Source: Burkholderiales bacterium PBB2
GTDB lineage: Bacteria; Pseudomonadota; Gammaproteobacteria; Burkholderiales; Burkholderiaceae_C
Length of the DNA stretch: 64,000 bases
Direction of reading: 5' to 3'
Assembly (NCBI GenBank): GCA_002255955.1
Contig: NKIM01000002.1
Coordinates: forward strand, 206,891 to 270,890
The number at the start of each line of letters is the position of its first letter. The first letter of the stretch is position 1. The translations under genes and the position numbers were made by a program. Below the pieces are notes generated by a model. It searched no databases. It was not told where the DNA came from and was given only the letters and a program-made list of their open reading frames with translations. Shown piece after piece: positions 20,196-29,352 of the stretch.

Positions 20196-23075
20196 TCAGA
20201 TCGCCGCAGCCGCATCGCCAGCATCTGCATCAGCCGGGCGCTGGGCCTCGGGTGCTTGCAGTGGCAGGCAGAGGACGAAGCAGCAGCCCGGCCCGGGCAT
20301 GGGGTCCAGCGCCAGGCTGCCGCCGAGCAGGGAGCTGACGATGTTGTGGCTGATGGACAGGCCCAGGCCGCTGCCGCCCTGGCCGAACTTCGTGGTGAAA
20401 AAAGGCTCGAAGATGCGCCCGGCATGGGCCGGGCTGATGCCCACGCCGTCGTCGCGGAAGCGCAGCTCGGCGCGGCCGTCCTTCAGCAGCCGGGCGCTCA
20501 GCCGCATCAGGCCGCCGCGGCGGGCGCCAAAGCCGTGCAGCATGGCGTTGTTGACCAGATTGCTGAGCACCTGGCCCAGGGGGCCGGGAAAGCTGTTGAG
20601 CAGGATGCCCTCGGGCACGTCCAGCTCCAGCTTGTGGCCTTGCTTGCGGATGCTGGCCTGCAGCGTGGCGGTGACCTGCTCGCAGAGCACGGCCAGGTCG
20701 AACAGGCGACGCTGCTCGGCCGTGCGGTCCACGGCCACCTGCTTGAAGCTGGTGATCAACTCGGCCGCGGTTTCCAGGCCTTGCATGATGAGCCGGGCCA
20801 CCGAGCGGGTTTCGCCCAGATAGGCCTCCAGCTCGCTGCGGCGCAGCTCCTTGCTGGCGGCGGCGCGCTCGATCTCCTGGGTGCGCTGGTCCAGGGTGCT
20901 GGCCATCAGCAGGCTGTTGCCCAGCGGGGTATTCAGCTCGTGGGCGATGCCGGCCACCAGGGCGCCCAGGGCGGCCAGCTTCTCCTGCGCCACCAGCTGG
21001 CTTTGCGCCTGCTGCAGGCGGCGGTAGGCGATGGCGTTGTCCAGGGCGATGGCGGCAAAGGCATTGAGCGAGCGGAAGATCATGCGCTCATGCTCGCCGT
21101 AAGCCTGGGCCTGGGGCGATTGCACGGTCACCACGCCCAGCAGGCGCTCCTGGATCAGCAGGGGCGCGAACATGGCGCTGAGCGTGCGCATGGTGCCGGG
21201 CACCTGGCTGGGGTCGCTGCCGTCTTCGGCCAGCTGGATGGACAGCTCGCGGCGCTCGCGCGCGCAGCGGGCGGCGTTGGAGCTGGGGTTGTCCAGGGCG
21301 ATGTGGTCGGGCGGCAGGGGCTGGCCGTCTTCCAGGCCGAAGACCGAATTGATGCCCTCGCCCTCATCGTCCAGCAAGTAGATCTCGAAGCCGCGCGCAT
21401 CGAGCAGGGCCGGGATGTGGCGGCTCAACGCCGCGAAGATCGAGGCCGTGTCCAGATGGCGGGTCAGCTCCAGGCCGATCTGGCCCAGCTTCTCCAGCGT
21501 GCTGCTGTTGCGCTGCATCAGGGCGGCGCGCTGGCGCTCGGCCTCGGCCAGCTGCTGCAGATGCTGGGCCTCGGTGCGGGCGTTCTCGTTGAGGTGATGC
21601 AGCTGCAAGGCCTCGACCCGGTCGGCCGAGCTGCGGCTGAGCATGCTGGCGCGCGCGCTGGCGGCCTGCTGGCTGGTCTCGAAGGCCTCGCGGTAGCGGC
21701 CCGTGCCGGCGTAGGCCAGGGCCAGGGCGGTCAGCAGCTCGGCGCTGTCCTTGTAGCCGGCGATGGATTTGGCCCGCTCGCGAGCCAGTTCCAGCAACTG
21801 CACGGCCTGGGCCTGCCCTGCGGCGCCGGGCGCGCGCTGGGCGATCTGGGCCAGCACCATGCGCAGCTCGACCTCGGCCTCGGCGGCGCCGCTGAGCTCG
21901 GCCACGGCCAGGTCTTCGCGTGCCATCTGTTCGGCGGCCTCACCCTGGCCGAGCAAGAGCAGGGCGCGCGCATGGCCGCGCCGGGCATTGCGTTGCAGAT
22001 CAAGGTAGCCGCCCGGGTGTCGCTGCAAGGCTTCGAAATAGTCGAGCGCCTTTTGACCCTCGCCCAGGTCCAGGGCCAGCAGGCCTTGGTAGCTCAGGCA
22101 GACCGCGTAATTGCGCGAATCGGGCTGCGGCGCGAAGATCTGCGTGCCCTCGTCGAGCAGGCTGCGTGCCAGCTCCAGCCGGCCCAGGCGGCGCAGGGTT
22201 TCGCCCATCTGCATCAGGCAGCTGCCCAGGCTGGCCGACCAGCCCGAGGCGCGCGCCATCTGCAGGCCGCGCTCCATCCACTCCAGCGCCGACTCCGGGT
22301 CGTTCAAATCGTTGAAGGCGCTGCCCAGATTGCCGAGGGTGTTGATGGTCTCGCGCACATAGCCGGCGTCCTGCAGCGGCTGGATCAGGCTGGAGAAACG
22401 CCGCACAGCCAGCTTCAGGTCCCGCGCACGCAGGGCGCGGTAGCCCTGGTAAAGCTCGATCAGCACCGCCGCGCTGACATGCAGGCCACTCAGCTCGCTG
22501 GGGAAATGCTGGCCCCAGCGCAGCTCGGCAGCTTCGCGGTTTTGCAGGCCGGCGCTGCGCGCCAGGCTGCATTCAAAAATCCACTGGCGGGTGCGGTCGC
22601 CGGCCTGCTCGGCCCGGGCAATGGCCTGCTCCAGCGCGGCGCAGCTGGCGGCCATCTGCCCGCCGCCGCTGTGCAGCTGGGCTTGCAGCCAGGCGACATC
22701 GGCGCAGGCCAGCCAGTCCTGTGCGGCTTCGGCTTCGGCGCGCAGCACCCGGGCCTCGAACAGGCCTTCGGCATAGCGGGTGTAGAGGCGCAGCGCGTCC
22801 AGCCGGGTCAGGCGCAGGCGGCGCTGCAGGGCGGCGCGTGTGGCCTCGGGCAGTTCGGGCGTGTCGGCCATGGCCTGCTCGGCGGCTTCGGCGCGGGCCA
22901 GGGCTTGGGGCGTGTCGCGCTCGCGCTCATGCCAGGCCAGGGCCACCCGCAGGGCGCAGCGTTCGGCCGGCGGCAGGGCGGGGCGGTCCAGTTGCGCCCT
23001 CAACTCGGCCAGCACGGCCTCCTGCTCGTACAGCCGCAGCTCCGAGAGGATGGCTGCCGCGGCCGCTTCGCTCAT
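20196..23075 (-). CDS. Soluble TPR-GAF histidine kinase, coupled to oxyR
   Basis: A 959-aa cytoplasmic kinase. About 480 residues of TPR-like helices (ALEWMERGLQMARASGWSAS; METLRRLGRLELARSLL) precede a GAF domain carrying AARCARERREL. A coiled coil and the HisKA-type region follow, with GIAHELNTPLGN and phospho-accepting H712. The HATPase domain has N box SNLVNNAMLHG, G1 DDGVGIS, F box FEPFFTTKFG and G2 GGSGLGLSI. No receiver domain is attached and no response regulator is adjacent. Its ATG overlaps the oxyR stop (ATGA), which is the usual sign of translational coupling. The scaffold is shared with the cyclase at 13140-15995. Confidence 0.92.
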   Translation of the reverse strand: MSEAAAAAILSELRLYEQEAVLAELRAQLDRPALPPAERCALRVALAWHERERDTPQALARAEAAEQAMADTPELPEATRAALQRRLRLTRLDALRLYTRYAEGLFEARVLRAEAEAAQDWLACADVAWLQAQLHSGGGQMAASCAALEQAIARAEQAGDRTRQWIFECSLARSAGLQNREAAELRWGQHFPSELSGLHVSAAVLIELYQGYRALRARDLKLAVRRFSSLIQPLQDAGYVRETINTLGNLGSAFNDLNDPESALEWMERGLQMARASGWSASLGSCLMQMGETLRRLGRLELARSLLDEGTQIFAPQPDSRNYAVCLSYQGLLALDLGEGQKALDYFEALQRHPGGYLDLQRNARRGHARALLLLGQGEAAEQMAREDLAVAELSGAAEAEVELRMVLAQIAQRAPGAAGQAQAVQLLELARERAKSIAGYKDSAELLTALALAYAGTGRYREAFETSQQAASARASMLSRSSADRVEALQLHHLNENARTEAQHLQQLAEAERQRAALMQRNSSTLEKLGQIGLELTRHLDTASIFAALSRHIPALLDARGFEIYLLDDEGEGINSVFGLEDGQPLPPDHIALDNPSSNAARCARERRELSIQLAEDGSDPSQVPGTMRTLSAMFAPLLIQERLLGVVTVQSPQAQAYGEHERMIFRSLNAFAAIALDNAIAYRRLQQAQSQLVAQEKLAALGALVAGIAHELNTPLGNSLLMASTLDQRTQEIERAAASKELRRSELEAYLGETRSVARLIMQGLETAAELITSFKQVAVDRTAEQRRLFDLAVLCEQVTATLQASIRKQGHKLELDVPEGILLNSFPGPLGQVLSNLVNNAMLHGFGARRGGLMRLSARLLKDGRAELRFRDDGVGISPAHAGRIFEPFFTTKFGQGGSGLGLSISHNIVSSLLGGSLALDPMPGPGCCFVLCLPLQAPEAQRPADADAGDAAAAI

Positions 23076-23992
23076 GACAGGCGCTTCACCCCCGCCAGGC
23101 TGCAGCCGTAGACGGCGTTGCGCAGCGCAGCGATGGCCTCGTAGCGGGTGAAGGTCTTGCGCCAGGCCAGCACCACGCGGCGTGTGGGCACCGGCGGCGC
23201 AAAGGGCACGAAGCGCAGATGCGTGGGCGGCAGCAGGGGCACGCTGAGCGCCGGCACCACGGTCACGCCCATGCCCGAGGCCACCATGTGCTTGATGGTT
23301 TCGAGTGAGCTGCCTTCAAAACTCTTGCGTATGCCTTCGGCATCGCTGCTGAAGCGGGCGAACTCGGGGCAGACCTCGAGCACATGGTCGCGGAAGCAAT
23401 GGCCGGCGCCGAGCAGCAGCATGGTTTCGCTCTTGAGCTCCTCGGCCGACACCGACTCGCGCCCGGCGAAGGGGTGGCTGGCCGGCACGGCGATCATGAA
23501 GTCTTCGTCGTAGAGCGGCGCCACGGCCAGGCCGGTGTCGGGGAAGGGCTCGGCCATGATGGCGCAGTCCAGCTCGCCGGTGCGCAGCATCTCCAGCAGC
23601 TTGACGGTGAAGTTCTCCTGCAGCATCAGCGGCATCTGCGGGTACTGCTCGATGACGTTCTTCACCAGCTCGGGCAGCAGATAGGGCGCGATGGTGTAAA
23701 TCAGGCCCACGCGCAGGGCGCCGGCCAGGGGGTCTTTGCCGCGCTTGGCGATCTCGTGGATGGCGCTGGCCTGCTCGATCACCGACTGGGCCTGGCGCAC
23801 GATGTCTTCGCCCAGCGGCGTCACCTTGATCTCGTTGGCGCCGCGCTCGAAGATGCGCACGTCCAGCTCTTCTTCAAGCTTCTTGATGGCCACGCTGAGC
23901 GTGGGTTGGGACACGAAACAGGCCTCGGCGGCGCGGCCGAAATGGCGTTCGCGGGCCACGGCAACGATGTAGCGCAACTCGGTCAGGGTCAT
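23072..23992 (-). CDS. oxyR: Hydrogen-peroxide-responsive LysR-type regulator OxyR
   Basis: A 306-aa LysR-family regulator with the N-terminal winged helix (MTLTELRYIVAVARERHFGR) and the OxyR-specific redox motif LLGAGHCFRDHVLEVC. Counting from ATG 23992, the two cysteines are at positions 199 and 208, exactly those that form the regulatory disulfide in E. coli OxyR. H2O2 oxidation turns such proteins into activators of katG, dps and related genes. A second ATG at 24001 would add three residues. The stop overlaps the start of a TPR-GAF histidine kinase, and panB is divergent upstream. Assignment is secure because of the cysteine pair. Confidence 0.96.
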   Translation of the reverse strand: MTLTELRYIVAVARERHFGRAAEACFVSQPTLSVAIKKLEEELDVRIFERGANEIKVTPLGEDIVRQAQSVIEQASAIHEIAKRGKDPLAGALRVGLIYTIAPYLLPELVKNVIEQYPQMPLMLQENFTVKLLEMLRTGELDCAIMAEPFPDTGLAVAPLYDEDFMIAVPASHPFAGRESVSAEELKSETMLLLGAGHCFRDHVLEVCPEFARFSSDAEGIRKSFEGSSLETIKHMVASGMGVTVVPALSVPLLPPTHLRFVPFAPPVPTRRVVLAWRKTFTRYEAIAALRNAVYGCSLAGVKRLS

Positions 23993-24148
23993 GCGGCCCA
24001 TCCTAACTGGAGCGCGGGGCTTGCGCCCGGGGCCGGCCCGCCATTGGATGGCCCAGCCTAGCGCAAACCCGGATACAGGCGGCTACACTGCGCGCCAATT
24101 GGGGCCTGGCTTTGCGGGCTCCGCCCCCACAGCCCCCGAGGAGCCGCC

Positions 24149-24955
24149 ATGACCGAGCGCAAACCCATGACCTTGCAGCGCCTGCTGGACATGCATGCCA
24201 GCGGCGACAAGATCGCCATGCTGACCTGCTACGACGCCGCTTTCGCCACCTTGCTGGACGAAGCGGGCGTGGACGTGCTGCTGGTCGGCGATTCCCTGGG
24301 CAATGTGTTGCAGGGCCAGAGCAGCACTGTGCCGGTCTCGCTGGACGAGATGGTCTATCACACCCGCTGCGTCGCCCGTGGCCGCAAGAGCGCCTGGGTG
24401 ATCGGTGATCTGCCCTTTGACAGCTATCAAAGCTCGCCCCAGGAAGCCTGGAAGAGCGCGGCCGCCCTGGTCAAGGCTGGCGCTCACATGGTCAAGCTCG
24501 AAGGCGGTGGCTGGACGGCACCGGTGGTGCGCTTTCTGGTCGAGCGCGGCATCCCGGTTTGCGGCCATCTGGGCCTGACGCCGCAGACCGCCACCATGCT
24601 GGGCGGCTACAAGGTGCAGGGCCGCGAGGAAGCGGCCGCCGCGCTGATGAAACAGCATGCGCGCGAGCTGGTCGAGGCCGGCGCGCAGATGCTGGTGCTG
24701 GAGATGGTGCCCTCTGCCCTGGCGGCCGAGCTGACCCAGAGCCTGGGCATCCCGGTCATCGGCATCGGCGGCGGCGTGGCCTGCTCGGGCCAGGTGCTGG
24801 TGCTGCACGACATGCTGGACGTGACCCCGGGCCGCCGCCCGCGCTTCGTCAAGAACTTCATGCAGGGCGCGGCCTCGGTGCAGGACGCGGTGCTGCGTTA
24901 TGTCGCCGCGGTCAAGGCCCAGACCTTCCCGCAGGACGATCTGCACGGCTACTGA
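24149..24955 (+). CDS. panB: 3-methyl-2-oxobutanoate hydroxymethyltransferase
   Basis: PanB makes ketopantoate from 2-oxoisovalerate and 5,10-methylenetetrahydrofolate, the first step of pantothenate synthesis. The 268-aa protein has the TIM-barrel motifs [23 protein letters not shown] (metal-binding Asp), VKLEGG and GHLGLTPQ. Near the C-terminus the usual GIGAGxxCDGQ reads [11 protein letters not shown], a mild change in a loop that is normally well conserved. GAGGAG lies five to ten bases before ATG 24149. It is followed 30 bp later by panC in the same direction; the two form a biosynthetic operon ending in a clear terminator. Confidence 0.97.
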   Translation: MTERKPMTLQRLLDMHASGDKIAMLTCYDAAFATLLDEAGVDVLLVGDSLGNVLQGQSSTVPVSLDEMVYHTRCVARGRKSAWVIGDLPFDSYQSSPQEAWKSAAALVKAGAHMVKLEGGGWTAPVVRFLVERGIPVCGHLGLTPQTATMLGGYKVQGREEAAAALMKQHARELVEAGAQMLVLEMVPSALAAELTQSLGIPVIGIGGGVACSGQVLVLHDMLDVTPGRRPRFVKNFMQGAASVQDAVLRYVAAVKAQTFPQDDLHGY

Positions 24956-25819
<864 letters not shown>

Positions 25820-25828
25820 GCCTCCCGG

Positions 25829-25867
25829 CCGAGGCCGCCCGCAGGCCGGGCGCCCTCGGTTTTTTTG
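25829..25867 (+). terminator. Rho-independent terminator of panBC
   Basis: A long GC-rich stem-loop (arms starting CCGAGG and ending CCTCGG, 25829-25859) is followed by a run of eight T residues. It begins 10 bp after the panC stop. Confidence 0.9.
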
Positions 25868-26048
25868 TCAGTGCGATTTGTGGGATGATTTCCCACGCGA
25901 GTGCGTACATCGCCCGTTTTCGCGGTTTCGCGTCGCCGCGGCGGAGATACTGCGCACGCTTCGAGGCAGCCGACACGTCGCTCTTCTTCTCTCTCCCCCT
26001 CACGTGTTTGGCTCTTTTTGTTGACCGCAAGACGCAAACGAGTCCCTG

Positions 26049-26744
26049 ATGAAACTTCTGTCCACTCCTTCTTCGGCCCTGACGGCCGCCAGCCTGGGCC
26101 TGATGGCTCTTTTGACCGCCTGCGGCGGCGGTGGCTCTGGCGGTGGTGACACCCCCGCGCCCAAGCCCAAGCCGAACCCGGTCACCACCCCGCCGACCAC
26201 CACCTGCAGCGCCGCCGGCATCGCCGCCTCCAAGGCCAGCACCGCTGCCGCCACCGTCTGCATGCTGACCAGCAAGGGCGAGATCGTGGTCGAGCTGGAA
26301 ACCGTCAAGGCGCCCATCACCACCGCCAACTTCCTGGCCTATGTGAAGAGCGGCTTCTACAAGGACACCATCTTCCACCGCGTGGTGCCGGGCTTTGTGG
26401 CGCAGGGCGGCGGCTTCGTCTCCGGCGGCACGGCCAAGGCCGGCGCGCTGGCGCCCATCGCTCTGGAGAACCAGAACGGCCTGTCCAATCTGAAGTACAC
26501 CATCGCCATGGCCCGCACCAGCGCGGTCGATTCGGCCACCAGCCAGTTTTACTTCAACACCGTGGACAACAAGAGCCTGGACTACAGCTCCGCCGTGGCT
26601 GGCAAGAACGGCTATGCCGTGTTCGGCCGCATCATCTCGGGCAAGGAGACCGTGGACGCCATCAATGCCGAGCCCCAGCTCTACACCGGCGCCGACATGA
26701 CGGCCACCGAAGTGCTGCTTTACTGGGCCACACAGCTCAAATGA
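26049..26744 (+). CDS. Cyclophilin-type peptidyl-prolyl isomerase lipoprotein (first of two)
   Basis: A 231-aa lipoprotein with type II signal peptide (lipobox LLTAC), a low-complexity GGGGSGGGD stretch directly after the Cys, a Pro/Lys linker (APKPKPKPNP), and a cyclophilin domain. Catalytic-site elements are IFHRVVPGFVAQGGGF (Arg and Gln of the active site) and SQFYFNT. The domain ends GYAVFGRIISG followed by a tail. It should isomerise prolines of folding proteins in the envelope. A related gene follows 97 bp later in the same direction, separated by a hairpin, indicating a tandem duplication. ATG 26049 is the only start leaving a full signal peptide. Confidence 0.93.
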   Translation: MKLLSTPSSALTAASLGLMALLTACGGGGSGGGDTPAPKPKPNPVTTPPTTTCSAAGIAASKASTAAATVCMLTSKGEIVVELETVKAPITTANFLAYVKSGFYKDTIFHRVVPGFVAQGGGFVSGGTAKAGALAPIALENQNGLSNLKYTIAMARTSAVDSATSQFYFNTVDNKSLDYSSAVAGKNGYAVFGRIISGKETVDAINAEPQLYTGADMTATEVLLYWATQLK

Positions 26745-26776
26745 GCTGACTTTCACCCGCAAGGGTAAGCAGTTGT

Positions 26777-26796
26777 CAGCGCCGTCGGCGGCGCTG
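26777..26796 (+). terminator. Short GC hairpin between the two cyclophilin genes
   Basis: An 8-bp perfect stem (CAGCGCCG) with a TCGG loop and no T tract. TNCG-type loops are very stable in RNA. It could weaken read-through between the two genes or protect the 3' end of the first. Confidence 0.4.
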
Positions 26797-26841
26797 CGAC
26801 CGAGCGCGTTGAGCAGGCACCTTGTTCAGGAGTCTTGCCTC

Positions 26842-27531
26842 ATGCGCTCTTTTGTTTTGCGCCTGGCCGCCGTGGCCACCCTGGTGACCTTGACCGCCTG
26901 CGGTGGCGGTGGCGGCGATGGCGACCATTACCGCCCGGACCCGGTGCCCGTGCCGGTGCCCAACCCGAACCCGCGCCCCAATACCAACAGCTGCAGCAAC
27001 GAAGGCCTGTCCAAGTCGGCCCAAAGCCGCTACGCCACCGTCTGCATGCTGACCAGCAGCGGCGAGATCGTCCTCGAGCTCTACACCGAGTACGCGCCGG
27101 CCACCGTGGCCAACTTCCTGCGCTATGTGGCCGACGGCCATTTCAACAACACCTTGTTCCACCGCGTTGAGCGCGATTTCGTGATCCAGGGCGGCGGCTA
27201 CACCAGCGGCATGTACGAGCGCCGCGCGACCTACGGGCCGGTGCCGCTGGAAAGCAACAACACACTCGCCAACTTGCCCGGCACCCTGGCCATGGCGCGG
27301 CGCAGCGAGCCCAACAGCGCCACCAACCAGTTCTTCATCAATGTGAAAGACAATCCGGGCAATGACTACAAGAGCCCGACCCAACCTGGTTACGCCGTGT
27401 TCGGACGGGTCATTTCCGGCATGGCCACGGTGGAGGCCATCAATGCCGTGCCCACCTACTACTACGCCGATGCCGATGTCTCGCGGCCGCGCCAGGAAGT
27501 GCTGATCTATTGGGTGCAAAGACTGCAGTAA
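26842..27531 (+). CDS. Cyclophilin-type peptidyl-prolyl isomerase lipoprotein (second of two)
   Basis: A 229-aa paralogue of the previous gene: lipobox LTLTAC followed by GGGGGDG, a Pro-Val-Asn linker, and a cyclophilin domain with LFHRVERDFVIQGGGY and NQFFINVKDN. ATG 26842 is chosen because AGGAG lies nine bases upstream and the signal peptide then starts MRSFVLRLAAVATL; the open frame further upstream lacks these. The catalytic Arg and Gln are retained. Both copies share the peptide (A/V)TVCMLTS-x-GEIV(L/V)EL, so they arose from a common duplication and then diverged. Both probably act in the periplasm. Confidence 0.93.
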   Translation: MRSFVLRLAAVATLVTLTACGGGGGDGDHYRPDPVPVPVPNPNPRPNTNSCSNEGLSKSAQSRYATVCMLTSSGEIVLELYTEYAPATVANFLRYVADGHFNNTLFHRVERDFVIQGGGYTSGMYERRATYGPVPLESNNTLANLPGTLAMARRSEPNSATNQFFINVKDNPGNDYKSPTQPGYAVFGRVISGMATVEAINAVPTYYYADADVSRPRQEVLIYWVQRLQ

Positions 27532-27566
27532 GCCCTTCCCAGCCCGCGGCCCTGAGCCTGGCGCGC

Positions 27567-28619
27567 ATGCGCCTGCAATGGAGCCGCGCCGAGCTGGCCG
27601 CCCTGCTGCGACGCTGGGCGGCTTTTCTCGCGGTGGTGGCTGCCGTGCTGGGCAGTTTCATCAGCACCCTGATCGGCTGGCCGGCCTTGCCCCTGTTCTG
27701 GGCCATGCAGGCCGACACGCCGGCTGCTCTCTCCCTCACCGCGTTGCTGAGCCATGCGCTGCCCGGCCTCTTGCTGGCCTGGGGCTTGCGCGAGGCCTTG
27801 TTGCCGGCGCGCTGGATGCCCTTCGAGCGCGCGCTGCCGCTGCGGCGCACGGACATCTGGCGGGCCGATCTGGGCGTGCTGGCCTTGGCCCTGCTGCCCT
27901 GGGCCTTGCTCAACCTCATCTCCTTCGCCGCCTGGCGGGCGGCCCGCCCGGCCTGGATGCAGGGCTTGTGGTTGCAGGCCTTGTTGGGCTTTGTCTTCTC
28001 CCTGCTGCTCTCGGCCGGGGGCGCTCTGGCCCTGATGCAGTGGCGCCGCCGCTCCGGCCGTCCGGCCCGGCGGCCACAGGCGTCTGGCAAGCCCACCGGC
28101 CGCCAGACTGCCTCGACCTGGACCGCCTTGCTCTGGCTGCCGCTGTGGCGCGGCCCGGCGCGGCCGGTGCTGCATGGCTTGCTGGCTGCGCTGCTGGCTT
28201 TGCTGCTCTGCCTCGCCGCGGCCTGGCACTTTCCGGTGCATGCAGCCTGGGCGCTGGCTTTCTCCACCTTGCTGACCCTGGGCTTCTGCGCCCGGCTGCA
28301 AGCCCAGGCGCGGCAGTGCTACGCGCCGCTGCAGGCGGCCAGCGCCATGCTGCCTGTGTCACCCCAGGCCTGGTCTCTGCGCCTCTATGCCCTGGCCTTG
28401 CTGCCGGCGTTGTTGGCCTGGCTCAGTTGGGCGGTGCTGCTGGCGCTGGGCCCCTGGTTGCTGGGGCCGCGCGCCATGCCTGCTTTCTTTGTCGCCGCCC
28501 TTGCCGCGCCCGCCTTGGCGCTCTGGCGCCCCGAGAACCTGAGCCCCGAGGCGCGCGCCGGCCGTTGGCTTTTGTCCTGGGGTATCTGGGTTGCCCTGGC
28601 CAGTGAAGTCATTGTCTGA
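27567..28619 (+). CDS. Polytopic membrane protein, probable ABC exporter permease
   Basis: About 350 aa with six or more hydrophobic segments (AAFLAVVAAVLGSFISTLIG; LHGLLAALLALLLCLAAAWH; ALLPALLAWLSWAVLLALGP). A basic cytoplasmic loop (WRRRSGRPARRP) lies in the middle. ATG 27567 is used; a TTG at 27510 inside the end of the cyclophilin gene would add 19 residues. The stop is 4 bp before an ATP-binding protein gene, so the two form an ABC pair. Homology to a named permease family cannot be seen; the substrate is unknown. Confidence 0.72.
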   Translation: MRLQWSRAELAALLRRWAAFLAVVAAVLGSFISTLIGWPALPLFWAMQADTPAALSLTALLSHALPGLLLAWGLREALLPARWMPFERALPLRRTDIWRADLGVLALALLPWALLNLISFAAWRAARPAWMQGLWLQALLGFVFSLLLSAGGALALMQWRRRSGRPARRPQASGKPTGRQTASTWTALLWLPLWRGPARPVLHGLLAALLALLLCLAAAWHFPVHAAWALAFSTLLTLGFCARLQAQARQCYAPLQAASAMLPVSPQAWSLRLYALALLPALLAWLSWAVLLALGPWLLGPRAMPAFFVAALAAPALALWRPENLSPEARAGRWLLSWGIWVALASEVIV

Positions 28620-28623
28620 AACC

Positions 28624-29268
28624 ATGCCCGACGCTCCTTATCCCACCGATTTCCGCCTGCAGGTCCGCGCCCTGAGCTTTGCCTACCCCGGCCAGACGCG
28701 GCGCGTGGTCGACCTCTGGAGCCAGACCTTCGGCCCCGGCCTGGTCTGGCTGCGCGGGGCCAATGGCACGGGCAAATCCACCCGACTCAAGCTCCTGGCC
28801 GGCGCGCTGGCGCCGCAGTACGGCAGCGCCGAGCTGCAGGGCTGCGATCTGCTGCGGCAGCCCTTGGAGTACCGGCGCCAGGTCGCCTTTGTCGGCGCCG
28901 AGCCGCCGCCGTTTGAGCATCTGAGCCCGAGCGAGTACTTCGGCTTTCTGAGTGGCTTGTATCTGCGTGCCGACGTGACGGACTGGCAGCAGCACATCGA
29001 GGGTTTCGGCCTGCAGCCCTTTCTGGGCCAGCCGCTGCGCAGCCTGTCCACCGGCACGCAGCACAAGGCCGCGCTGGCGGCGGCCTTGGCGCTGAACACG
29101 CCCTTGCTGCTGCTGGATGAGCCGCTCAACGCGCTCGATGCCGCCTCGCTTGCGCATCTGCGCCAGGTCTTGGCCCGGGCTGCCGAGGCCCGCGACCGCC
29201 TGCTGCTGCTGGTCAGCCATGAGGAGCTGGGTGTGGCGCCGAGCGCCTGCGTCGAACTCTCAGCCTGA
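28624..29268 (+). CDS. ABC transporter ATP-binding protein
   Basis: A 214-aa nucleotide-binding domain with Walker A GANGTGKST, Walker B LLLLDEP and a switch His in VSHEE. The ABC signature is degenerate, LSTGTQ in place of LSGGQ, which still occurs in some exporter ATPases such as CcmA-like and ABC-2 types. Length is short but complete. It follows the membrane protein by 4 bp. The resemblance in size to haem-exporter CcmA/ABC-2 ATPases suggests export, but the cargo cannot be named. Confidence 0.86.
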   Translation: MPDAPYPTDFRLQVRALSFAYPGQTRRVVDLWSQTFGPGLVWLRGANGTGKSTRLKLLAGALAPQYGSAELQGCDLLRQPLEYRRQVAFVGAEPPPFEHLSPSEYFGFLSGLYLRADVTDWQQHIEGFGLQPFLGQPLRSLSTGTQHKAALAAALALNTPLLLLDEPLNALDAASLAHLRQVLARAAEARDRLLLLVSHEELGVAPSACVELSA

Positions 29269-29352
29269 GGGCTTGATCTGGGACAAGGCTGGCGCGGCGG
29301 GCGCTGGCTAGACTGCCGCGCCCCTGCCTTCCGCCCCCGACCGAGCCCCGCC

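Noticed and set aside
20256..23111. 951-residue plus-strand frame opposite the histidine kinase
   Set aside because: Shadow of a well-supported kinase; amino-acid make-up is extreme and without domains.
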